Positions 1 to 5,407 of a DNA stretch of 5,407 nt are shown in pieces. Positions within the stretch are counted from its first letter, which is position 1. The number at the start of each line of letters is the position of its first letter. The position numbers were made by a program, and so were the translations under genes. The notes beneath the pieces were generated by a model. It did no database searches and was not told the DNA's origin. It was given only the letters and a program-made list of their open reading frames with translations. This DNA comes from Chitinivibrionia bacterium (GTDB lineage: Bacteria > Krumholzibacteriota > Krumholzibacteriia > WVZY01), in assembly GCA_016208665.1 (NCBI GenBank), contig JACQXT010000040.1, forward strand, positions 1-5,407, written 5' to 3'.

Positions 1-130
1 CCCTGAACAGTCTCGCGACTTCCGCAAATCCTTCCCGTTCCGCCTTCTCCGCAAACAACGAATACTTCATGTGGGCCTGGCTCTCGCCTGCGAACGCCGC
101 CTCGAGATTGACCCTGGTCATTTCCAGCAT
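1..130 (-). CDS. Rubrerythrin-like diiron protein, N-terminal fragment (runs off left edge)
   Basis: Read on the minus strand from the ATG at 130, the first 43 codons are open to the window edge. They give MLEMTRVNLEAAFAGESQA followed by HMKYSLFAEKAEREGFAEVA and RLFR. The pattern NLxxAFAGESQAxxxYxxFAxxAxxEGFxxVARLF is the characteristic first helix of rubrerythrin. Glu16 in AGES matches the first diiron-ligand glutamate of the four-helix ferritin-like domain. Rubrerythrins are cytoplasmic peroxide reductases of anaerobes and microaerophiles that protect against oxidative stress. The start at 130 is favoured over the ATG three codons downstream (121) because AAGGAGG (137-143) lies 6 bases before it. 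No signal peptide is visible. The remaining ferritin-like helices and any C-terminal rubredoxin domain, which would separate full rubrerythrin from shorter relatives, lie outside the window. Family assignment is firm for so short a piece, the exact subtype is not. Confidence 0.85.
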   Translation of the reverse strand, partial: MLEMTRVNLEAAFAGESQAHMKYSLFAEKAEREGFAEVARLFR

Positions 131-136
131 CGCTTG

Positions 137-143
137 CCTCCTT
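137..143 (-). promoter_or_regulatory. Shine-Dalgarno site of the rubrerythrin-like gene
   Basis: On the minus strand AAGGAGG sits 6 bases upstream of the ATG at 130. It is a near-perfect anti-16S match and decides the start between the two in-frame ATGs at 130 and 121. Confidence 0.8.
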
Positions 144-167
144 GCAACTATTCGCTAACGCTCATGT

Positions 168-196
168 ACGATACACGATTGGCTCATTATGCGCAA
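168..196 (-). promoter_or_regulatory. Possible sigma70-type promoter for the rubrerythrin-like gene
   Basis: On the minus strand TTGCGC (191-196) and TATCGT (168-173) are separated by 17 bases and lie 38 bases before the start codon. The hexamers match consensus at 3/6 and 4/6, so this is weak. CATAAT (186-191) is an alternative -10 but lacks a good -35. A promoter is expected here because a terminator lies just upstream (256-289). No convincing PerR or other peroxide-sensor operator was recognised. Confidence 0.25.
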
Positions 197-255
197 CGGT
201 TTTTGGGCTCGCGCCGGAGAGCGGCGCGCCGCAAACTGGGTTCCGGCGACCCACC

Positions 256-289
256 AAAAGCAAGCGGCGAGGGCCGTCACCCTCGCCGC
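256..289 (-). terminator. Rho-independent terminator of the tricorn-like protease gene
   Basis: Bases 264-273 (GCGGCGAGGG) and 280-289 (CCCTCGCCGC) are a perfect 10-bp inverted repeat around a 6-base loop. Read on the minus strand, the stem is followed by TTGCTTTT, a T-rich tract, and it begins 47 bases after the protease stop codon (337-339). On the plus strand the stem is followed by CTGAACC without a T-run, so it works in the minus direction only. It separates the protease transcript from the rubrerythrin-like gene downstream. Confidence 0.82.
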
Positions 290-336
290 CTGAACCTGTG
301 CTGCTTCGATACTGTGTTTGCAGAGCGCCGAAAAAT

Positions 337-3300
337 TTAGCGATCCCGATCGGTGACACCCATCCCGCTCCTGTCCGGGTAGGCCGGGCGGGCGGGTTTC
401 ACGTACGGATTCCGGCTGATCTCGGCCTGCATGAGATCGATGGCCGCGTCCAACTGCGGATCGCCGCCGCCGACCATGAGAGCGGGATCGTCCACCACTT
501 CGATATCGGGGTCGACGCCGTGCCCCTCGATTCCCCACGTGCCGTTCTTCTCGAAGAAGGCAAACGTCGGCGCGCTCGTATACCCGCCGTCGATGAGCCC
601 GGGATTGCCGCTCATGCCGACGAGCCCGCCCCATGTCCGCATGCCGATGAGCTTGCCCACGCCCGCTGCGCGGAACCAGAAGGGGAAGTAATCGCCTCCG
701 GAGCCGGCAAGCCCGTTGATGAGCATGCACTTCGGTCCGTGGTGCGCATCGGGCGGCCAGACCATGTCGTCCTTGGTATCGCGCAGCGCCCAGTAGTTCG
801 CGACCGGCCTGTTGAGAAGCTCGATGAAGCGGGTGGGAATCTGCCCTCCGCCGTTCCAGCGCTCGTCGATGATGAGCGCCTGCTTCCGCGTCTGGCCGTG
901 GAATTGCCTCACGAGTTCGTTCTGGCCGAAGACGCCCGTGTTGGGAACATAGACGTAGCCGACGCTGCCGTTCGTTTTTGCGTCCACGTAGGCGCGGTTC
1001 TTCTCGACCCAGGCGCGGTACCGCAGGTCTCCCTCGTTGTTGAGGAGCTTGACCAGCACGTGGCGGGCCGTATCGCTCATCTGCGGCTCCGCGCTCACCG
1101 TGATGGCCGCGGTCTTGCCGGCGAGACCCTGAAACGCGGCCCAGGGGTCCTTCGACGTATCGAGCCGGAGGCCGTTGACCGCGAGAAGATAGTCTCCCTC
1201 CTTGACGCCGCTTGCCGGCTGGCTGAGAGGACCGCGGGCGTCCACGTCCCACGCGGTCTCCACCGGCGCCCGTTCCTCGTCGCCGCCGAAATAGTACGCG
1301 TGCCCGACGTTGAGCTCGGAGATCATCTCGCGTATCACGTAGCTCACGTCTTCGCGCGACTGGCAGTCCTCGAGCATCCGCTCATACTGCGCCTTCACGC
1401 CCTTCCAGTCGACGCCGTGCATATTCGGATCGTAGAAGAAATCCCGCTGGATTCTCCACGCGTCCGTGAATATCTGGCGCCACTCTTCCATCGGATCGAT
1501 TTCGACTTTCATATCCGCGGTTGAAATGACGTTCTCCATCTTCTGATCCGGTTTCGCGTCGATGATGGCGAATTTCCTGTCTTTGGATACCAGCAGCTTC
1601 TTGCCGTCGGCCGACATGGAGAATGCGCCGGTTCCTTCGAAAACCGTTTTTACCTTTTCCTTCTCGTTCTTCAGATCGAGGAGCTGGATCGATCCATCGC
1701 CCTCTTGCCCTCTGACGGGCTGGCGGCCGAACACGAGCTTCCCCTCGTCGTTGACGCAGAGGTAGCCGAAACCGCCCCTCGGAACGGGCAGCTGCACCGC
1801 GCGGTGCTCGAAACCATCGATATCGATCTTGATAGGTTCGGGCTCTTTTTTCGCATCCTTGCCTTCGCCCTCGTCCTTCGCCTTCGTCGAGTCCTCCGCT
1901 TCGCCTTTCTTCTCATCCTTCTTGTCGCCCGATGCGTCGTCGCCGTCCTTCTTGTCGTCCCACTTCTCGTCGTCGCTTTCGGGCTTCAGCGGGGATTCGA
2001 CGTCGTTTCTCAGCGGAACGCAGAAAAGAAGATCGGTGTCGGCGTAGATCCACGTCGTGGCGATGTCATCGTACATGGGCGAGGAGAAATCGCGGTTGCT
2101 CGCGAAATAGAGATACTTGCCTTCCCGGTCGAACACAGGCCACGAGTCGTAGAACATACCGCTCGTCACCATGTGCTTGTCGCCGGCCGGCACATCATAC
2201 AGCCAGACTGCCGACGGACGCGTCATGGCGGCAGGCCGGCTCCATGCCATCCAATTCGAATCATGCGACCAGCTCACGGGCGAGCGGCCGTTATGCGGCG
2301 TCTGATCCAGTTCCTTGACCACGGTGGTTTCCGCATTGGCGAGGAACAGCCTGCCGTTCTGATCCCAGAACGTGAGCCACTTCGAATCGGGCGACCACGT
2401 ACAGTCGAAGAGAAATCCCTTGCCGTGGCTCGTCAGCCGCTTCGGCTCGCTCCGGCCGTCGGATTGCAGCATATAGAGCTCGTACTCGCCAGACGCGTCG
2501 GAGAAATAGGCAATCCACTTGCCGTCGGGGCTCCATGCCGGATCGCGCTCCGCCGAGCCGGCCGTGCGGCTGAGATTGAGCGCAGCGCCGTTCTTGGCGG
2601 GCAGCGTCCAGATATCGCCCCGCGCTTCCGCCACCGCACGCTTGCCGGTGGACGAGATGTTTCCCGAGGACACGAGATCGGAGGTCTGGTGGGTTTGCGG
2701 CCTCAGCTTCGGGCGGTCGCCGGGGATGGTTACCTTTACCTTCTGCGTTTTCTCCGTCGCGAGATTGAGAAGGTAGAGATCCGATCCATATTGAAATACG
2801 ATCTCACCCTCGCCCTTTGCGCCGGGGCCGATCGCGGGCCACTTCACGTCGAAGTCTCTGAACGTCGTAACCTGCCGCCGCTTATCTGAATCGGTGTCGA
2901 AGACCCAAATGTTCAGCCGGTGGCTCGAGCCTTCATCGGACAGGTAATACACATCTTTGCCGTGCCACATCGGTTGGGTGTCGGTCCCCTCCCAATCCGT
3001 AATTTTCCTGGAGGTCAGCTTCTCGAGATTGAGGAGCCATATGTCGGTCGCCATGCCGCCGCGGTACCGTTTCCACGTGCGGAAGTCTGCGGTATGAGGG
3101 GTATAGGCAAGCCATGTCCCGCTCGCGTCGATCGCCCCCATCGCCCCATAGGGAACCGGCATCTTCACCGGAAGTCCCCCCGTAGCCGGAACGACGAACA
3201 ATTCCTGCGCGCGGGGATAGTCCTCCATTCCATATGCGAAAAACATGAGGCGCCCATCCGGCGTCCAGTCGCTCAGATTCTCGAACGCGGGATGGTGGGT

Positions 3301-3624
3301 GACGCGAAACGGCACGCCGCCTCCGACCGGCACAGTATAAAGGTCGGTATTTCCGTCATAGTTGCCGACGAACGCAATGGCGGCCTCATCGGGGCTGAAG
3401 CGGGGGAACGTCTCCTGTCCCGGAGGGCTTGCCAGCGGGACGGCCATACCTCCCTCGCGCGGAACCAGCCAGAGATCGTTGGCATAGAGAAACGCCACAT
3501 GTGTTGAACTCACATCGGGGTAGCGCAACATGCCCGCGTGCGGTTCGACGGCCATCGCCTGAGGGGCCATGGCCGAGACCAACAGTACGAGCAGGGTTGC
3601 AGCAAGCAGGTGCCTGTAAAGCAT
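337..3624 (-). CDS. Exported tricorn-like protease (S41 family, TolB-like propellers, PDZ)
   Basis: This 1095-residue protein has the tricorn architecture and is predicted to cut oligopeptides in the cell envelope. Residues 1-25 form a Sec signal peptide (MLYRHLLAATLLVLLVSAMA core, cleavage after AMA). Residues about 30-340 and 341-690 carry TolB/PD40-type propeller repeats (FSPDE at 76, WTPDG at 120, WSPDG at 365, WSPDS at 410, WSHDS at 452). Residues about 549-597 are a Lys/Asp/Glu-rich linker. The helical C1 domain (about 710-780) ends in LNVGHAYYFGGDEE with the likely catalytic His775. A PDZ-like segment (about 786-850, VKEGDYLLAVNG) follows. The S41 core contains WNGGGQIP (923-930), GLAGSGGDYF with nucleophile Ser975, and GIEGHGVDPD with Glu1033. 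The Ser before the catalytic His in Thermoplasma tricorn is Gly here, and the PDZ looks short. An in-frame ATG at 3750 exists, but 3624 has AAGGAGG 7 bases upstream and puts the signal peptide at the N-terminus. Family confidence is high, substrate specificity unknown. Confidence 0.93.
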   Translation of the reverse strand: MLYRHLLAATLLVLLVSAMAPQAMAVEPHAGMLRYPDVSSTHVAFLYANDLWLVPREGGMAVPLASPPGQETFPRFSPDEAAIAFVGNYDGNTDLYTVPVGGGVPFRVTHHPAFENLSDWTPDGRLMFFAYGMEDYPRAQELFVVPATGGLPVKMPVPYGAMGAIDASGTWLAYTPHTADFRTWKRYRGGMATDIWLLNLEKLTSRKITDWEGTDTQPMWHGKDVYYLSDEGSSHRLNIWVFDTDSDKRRQVTTFRDFDVKWPAIGPGAKGEGEIVFQYGSDLYLLNLATEKTQKVKVTIPGDRPKLRPQTHQTSDLVSSGNISSTGKRAVAEARGDIWTLPAKNGAALNLSRTAGSAERDPAWSPDGKWIAYFSDASGEYELYMLQSDGRSEPKRLTSHGKGFLFDCTWSPDSKWLTFWDQNGRLFLANAETTVVKELDQTPHNGRSPVSWSHDSNWMAWSRPAAMTRPSAVWLYDVPAGDKHMVTSGMFYDSWPVFDREGKYLYFASNRDFSSPMYDDIATTWIYADTDLLFCVPLRNDVESPLKPESDDEKWDDKKDGDDASGDKKDEKKGEAEDSTKAKDEGEGKDAKKEPEPIKIDIDGFEHRAVQLPVPRGGFGYLCVNDEGKLVFGRQPVRGQEGDGSIQLLDLKNEKEKVKTVFEGTGAFSMSADGKKLLVSKDRKFAIIDAKPDQKMENVISTADMKVEIDPMEEWRQIFTDAWRIQRDFFYDPNMHGVDWKGVKAQYERMLEDCQSREDVSYVIREMISELNVGHAYYFGGDEERAPVETAWDVDARGPLSQPASGVKEGDYLLAVNGLRLDTSKDPWAAFQGLAGKTAAITVSAEPQMSDTARHVLVKLLNNEGDLRYRAWVEKNRAYVDAKTNGSVGYVYVPNTGVFGQNELVRQFHGQTRKQALIIDERWNGGGQIPTRFIELLNRPVANYWALRDTKDDMVWPPDAHHGPKCMLINGLAGSGGDYFPFWFRAAGVGKLIGMRTWGGLVGMSGNPGLIDGGYTSAPTFAFFEKNGTWGIEGHGVDPDIEVVDDPALMVGGGDPQLDAAIDLMQAEISRNPYVKPARPAYPDRSGMGVTDRDR

Positions 3625-3631
3625 GCGCAAT

Positions 3632-3638
3632 CCTCCTT
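3632..3638 (-). promoter_or_regulatory. Shine-Dalgarno site of the tricorn-like protease gene
   Basis: AAGGAGG on the minus strand lies 7 bases before the ATG at 3624. It fixes the start there rather than at the in-frame ATG 42 codons upstream (3750). That upstream stretch would put a polar, cysteine-containing segment ahead of an otherwise classical signal peptide. Confidence 0.85.
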
Positions 3639-3730
3639 GAATCGGTGTGAAACAGCCTTCGCAAACGGGATTATTAGAATTGTATACGCACGAATGCGCC
3701 GAAAGGTTCGCCCATCGGTCGGAAGACAAC

Positions 3731-3759
3731 AGTATAACCCGGATGTTCAAAACATGAAA
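3731..3759 (-). promoter_or_regulatory. Possible promoter of the tricorn-like protease gene
   Basis: On the minus strand TTTCAT (3754-3759) and TATACT (3731-3736) are 17 bases apart. The -10 fits consensus at 5/6, the -35 is poor. It would give a leader of about 100 bases. A second -10-like sequence, TATACAAT (3679-3686), lies nearer the gene but has no recognisable -35. Which one is used cannot be decided from sequence. Confidence 0.3.
3743..3755. promoter_or_regulatory. Short palindrome, possible operator in the divergent promoter region
   Basis: ATGTT (3743-3747) and AACAT (3751-3755) form a 5-3-5 inverted repeat around CAA. It falls between the -10 and -35 candidates of the minus-strand promoter and 18 bases from the plus-strand -35. 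A 5-bp arm can arise by chance, so an operator role is only a suggestion. I recognise no known regulator's consensus. Confidence 0.15.
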
Positions 3760-3772
3760 CTGGAATCCGTAT

Positions 3773-3800
3773 TTGCATTCAACCCGGTTATGCCTATACT
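3773..3800 (+). promoter_or_regulatory. Probable sigma70-type promoter of the M16 protease operon
   Basis: TTGCAT (3773-3778) and TATACT (3795-3800) are separated by 16 bases. The -10 matches consensus at 5/6 and the -35 begins with the key TTG. Transcription would start near 3807, giving a leader of about 105 bases before the ATG at 3912. It is the best promoter-like pair in the divergent region. Confidence 0.5.
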
Positions 3801-3812
3801 AGACTGCTGCAA

Positions 3813-3836
3813 CTCAGGAAATCTCAGGCGACTCAG
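3813..3836 (+). repeat. Three CTCAG direct repeats at about one helical turn
   Basis: CTCAG occurs at 3813-3817, 3823-3827 and 3832-3836, so the copies start 10 and 9 bases apart. The first two are CTCAGG. The array begins just after the predicted transcription start of the M16 operon. Such phasing would suit a protein binding one face of DNA, but three 5-base units are little evidence. Confidence 0.35.
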
Positions 3837-3895
3837 TGGGCCGGCCGCACGCTGGACGAGGCGCTCCGGCTCGACCCCTACACGCACCCCCCCAG

Positions 3896-3901
3896 AGGAG
3901 G
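3896..3901 (+). promoter_or_regulatory. Shine-Dalgarno site of the M16 protease gene
   Basis: AGGAGG, within AGAGGAGGT, lies 10 bases before the ATG at 3912. The reading frame stays open upstream back to a stop at 3735-3737 without any ATG, GTG or TTG, so this site together with the signal peptide that follows fixes the start. Confidence 0.8.
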
Positions 3902-3911
3902 TATCCCCGCC

Positions 3912-5252
3912 ATGAAAATTCTGCAGATCGGCCTTCCGGCGGCTTTTTTACTGGGCCTTGTCCTGGCCGGGAAAGCGCCCGCAGGCGATATTTTCCCCTA
4001 CCCGATACATTCGAAACGGCTTCCGAACGGACTCACCATTGTGCTGGTTCCGTTCGACAGCCCCGGCATCGTCGCTTACTACACGATCGTCCGCGCCGGT
4101 TCGCGAAACGAAATCGAGCCGGGCCTGTCGGGCTTTGCGCATTTTTTCGAACACATGATGTTCAGAGGAACCGAGAAATATTCGCCCGAGGAGTATAACG
4201 AGCTTTTCAAGGAGCTCGGCAGCGACGCGAACGCATTTACCACCGACGACTATACCTGCTACCACACCGTCTTCGGCGCGGCCGGCCTGGAGCGCGTGAT
4301 CGAGGCCGAGGCGGACAGGTTCCGGAACCTCAAGTACTCGCTCCCGGCGTTCCAGCAGGAGTCGAGGGCGGTGCTCGGCGAGTATTACAAGAATTACTCC
4401 AATCCGTCCTCGAAGATGCACGAGAAAATCAGGGACACCGCCTTCGAGAAGCATACGTACAAGCACACGACCATGGGATTCCTCGAGGACATCAAGGACA
4501 TGCCGAACCAGTACGAGTACAGCATCGAGTTCTACAATCGCTGGTACCGCCCGAACAATGTCGCCGTGCTGGTCGTGGGGGACATCGACGTGGATCGCAC
4601 GTTCGGGTTGATCGAGAATTATTACAAAGATTGGGAGCCGGCCCGCTACGATCCGGCGTATCCCGTGGAACCGGCGCAGAAAGAGTTCAAACAGGCCCGC
4701 ATCGAATGGGAAAACGAAACGCTTCCCTATATTTCAATCGCCTATCACGCGCCGGCCTTCGATCCCGCATCGAAGGACAACGCCTGCCTGGACATCCTCG
4801 CCCAGCTGGTCTTCGGGTCCAACAGCCCGCTCTACAAGAAGCTGGTCATCGAGGACCAGAGCGTCGAGTACATCCGGTCGTTCGTCCCCACTCGCCGCGA
4901 TCCGTATCTCTTCATGATCGCGGTCCGCGCAAAGAGAGACGACCGGATCGATGCCGTGAAAGACCAGATCTATGCCGCGATCCGGGACGTCCGGGAAAAC
5001 CCGATCGATCCCGCAAAACTGGCGGCGATTCAATCGAGAATCAGGTATTCGTTCGCGATGTCACTCGACACCGCATCTTCGATCGCGCGCAGCCTGGCGG
5101 ATTATATCGAGCTGACCGGCAACCCGCGTTCGGTCAACGAATTCTACAAGCGGTACGAAGAAGTGACGCCGGAAGACATACGGATGCTCGCAAGGCGATG
5201 CCTGCAAGAAAGCAACTGCACCGAGGTGACTTTGACGGGGGTGAAGAAGTGA
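3912..5252 (+). CDS. Exported M16 family zinc metallopeptidase, catalytic subunit
   Basis: This 446-residue protein is a single-unit M16B peptidase (bacterial relative of mitochondrial processing peptidase beta), which clamps and cleaves unfolded peptides using zinc. Residues 1-25 form a Sec signal peptide (AAFLLGLVLAG core, cleavage near APAG/D), so it should be periplasmic. RLPNGLTIVLVPFDSPGI (36-53) is the usual M16 N-terminal strand. The zinc motif HFFEH gives His77, Glu80 (base) and His81. Glu157 in the SRAVLGEYY stretch is the distal zinc ligand, 76 residues after His81, as in MPP beta. FYNRWYRPNNVAVLVVGDID (207-226) marks the junction to the C-terminal M16 domain, which continues to about residue 440 and is complete. 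All expected catalytic residues are present, so it should be active. Its stop overlaps the start of the next gene by one base. Bacterial M16B enzymes commonly work as dimers with a neighbouring inactive subunit, and that may hold here. Confidence 0.95.
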   Translation: MKILQIGLPAAFLLGLVLAGKAPAGDIFPYPIHSKRLPNGLTIVLVPFDSPGIVAYYTIVRAGSRNEIEPGLSGFAHFFEHMMFRGTEKYSPEEYNELFKELGSDANAFTTDDYTCYHTVFGAAGLERVIEAEADRFRNLKYSLPAFQQESRAVLGEYYKNYSNPSSKMHEKIRDTAFEKHTYKHTTMGFLEDIKDMPNQYEYSIEFYNRWYRPNNVAVLVVGDIDVDRTFGLIENYYKDWEPARYDPAYPVEPAQKEFKQARIEWENETLPYISIAYHAPAFDPASKDNACLDILAQLVFGSNSPLYKKLVIEDQSVEYIRSFVPTRRDPYLFMIAVRAKRDDRIDAVKDQIYAAIRDVRENPIDPAKLAAIQSRIRYSFAMSLDTASSIARSLADYIELTGNPRSVNEFYKRYEEVTPEDIRMLARRCLQESNCTEVTLTGVKK

Positions 5253-5407
5253 TGAAAAATCCGGCTCGCTTTTGTATACTCCTCTGCATGCTGTTCCTCG
5301 CCGCCATGGGTACTCCCGCATGGCGCTCGAATGCCGACGGAGACATCCCGGCCGTCCTCCTGCCGATCGAGCATTCGCCCCTCATCACGTTCAGGATACA
5401 GTTCGGT
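5252..5407 (+). CDS. Probable second M16 family subunit, N-terminal fragment (runs off right edge)
   Basis: The start ATG (5252-5254) shares its A with the TGA stop of the preceding gene, and 52 codons are open to the window edge. Residues 1 to about 23 look like a Sec signal peptide (MKNPARF, then CILLCMLFLAAMG, TPA). Then DIPAVLLPIEHSPLITFRIQFG resembles the first strands of M16 proteins, where a (V/L)xxPxxxxPxVxxxxxFxxGS pattern precedes the region of the zinc motif. Read with the upstream gene, this is most likely the partner subunit of an M16 pair. In known bacterial pairs one member keeps HxxEH and the other lacks it, but the deciding residues lie beyond the window. The ribosome binding site is weak (GGGGGTG at 5237-5243), so translation probably depends on coupling to the upstream gene. 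Family assignment rests on about 25 mature residues plus context. Confidence 0.7.
   Translation, partial: MKNPARFCILLCMLFLAAMGTPAWRSNADGDIPAVLLPIEHSPLITFRIQFG

Noticed and set aside
264..289. The hairpin considered as a bidirectional terminator or a regulatory leader of the rubrerythrin-like gene
   Set aside because: Only the minus-strand side is followed by a T-rich tract, and its position right after the protease stop is fully explained by termination of that gene.
142..1524. 460-codon open frame on the plus strand opposite the tricorn-like gene
   Set aside because: It is antisense to conserved S41/PDZ coding sequence, its translation is Arg/Ala/His/Val-rich with no recognisable domain, and it starts within the rubrerythrin ribosome binding site. 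Long antisense frames are expected opposite GC-biased codons.
1705..2889. 394-codon open frame on the plus strand opposite the propeller region
   Set aside because: It is the mirror of the strongly supported tricorn-like gene, with no ribosome binding site, no domain and a biased composition typical of a shadow frame.
2920..3507. 195-codon open frame on the plus strand opposite the N-terminal propeller
   Set aside because: Antisense shadow of propeller repeats, with no recognisable family or start signals.
3625..3750. Upstream start at 3750 extending the tricorn-like protein by 42 residues
   Set aside because: The extension would bury the signal peptide inside the protein and it overlaps promoter-like sequence. 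The ATG at 3624 has an ideal AAGGAGG at 7 bases.
3948..4466. 172-codon open frame on the minus strand opposite the M16 gene
   Set aside because: It overlaps the HxxEH region of a clear M16 protein and has a Leu/Arg/Val-rich shadow composition.
5266..5280. TATACT preceded by TTTG near the start of the second M16 gene, resembling a promoter -10
   Set aside because: It lies inside the signal-peptide coding region, has no -35 at proper distance, and would start transcription after the start codon.

Overview
The window is GC-rich (roughly 60% by eye) bacterial DNA, densely coding, with good Shine-Dalgarno sites and Sec signal peptides. It holds four protein genes, two of them cut by the window edges. 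From left to right: the first 43 codons of a rubrerythrin-like gene (minus strand, leaving the left edge); a complete 1095-residue exported tricorn-like protease of the S41 type (minus strand); a 287-base divergent intergenic region; a complete 446-residue exported M16 (insulinase/MPP-type) zinc protease (plus strand); and, joined to it by a 1-base stop/start overlap, the first 52 codons of a second exported protein that looks like the partner M16 subunit (leaving the right edge).

The organism cannot be named from this sequence. Rubrerythrin points to an anaerobe or microaerophile. Exported tricorn homologues beside M16B proteins are the kind of complement I associate with Gram-negative, often uncultured lineages such as Planctomycetota, Acidobacteriota and Hydrogenedentota-like bacteria. 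This placement is inference and is weak.

The protease gene ends in a clear intrinsic terminator (10-bp perfect stem, 6-base loop, T-rich tail) that separates it from the rubrerythrin gene. The latter has its own AAGGAGG ribosome binding site and probably its own promoter. The two protease units are transcribed away from each other from the 3625-3911 region, which contains a plausible plus-strand promoter, weak minus-strand promoter candidates, a short palindrome and a helically phased triple CTCAG repeat.

The most coherent reading is an envelope proteolysis locus. An exported tricorn-type oligopeptide-cleaving protease stands head-to-head with an M16 pair (active subunit first, probable partner second), all predicted to pass the inner membrane and degrade peptides in the periplasm. 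The proteins belong to known families and I see no mobile element, CRISPR array or RNA gene. The points most worth a second look are an apparently shortened PDZ domain and a substituted catalytic-tetrad position in the tricorn homologue, the Lys/Asp/Glu-rich linker between its propeller and catalytic parts, and the signals in the divergent promoter region.
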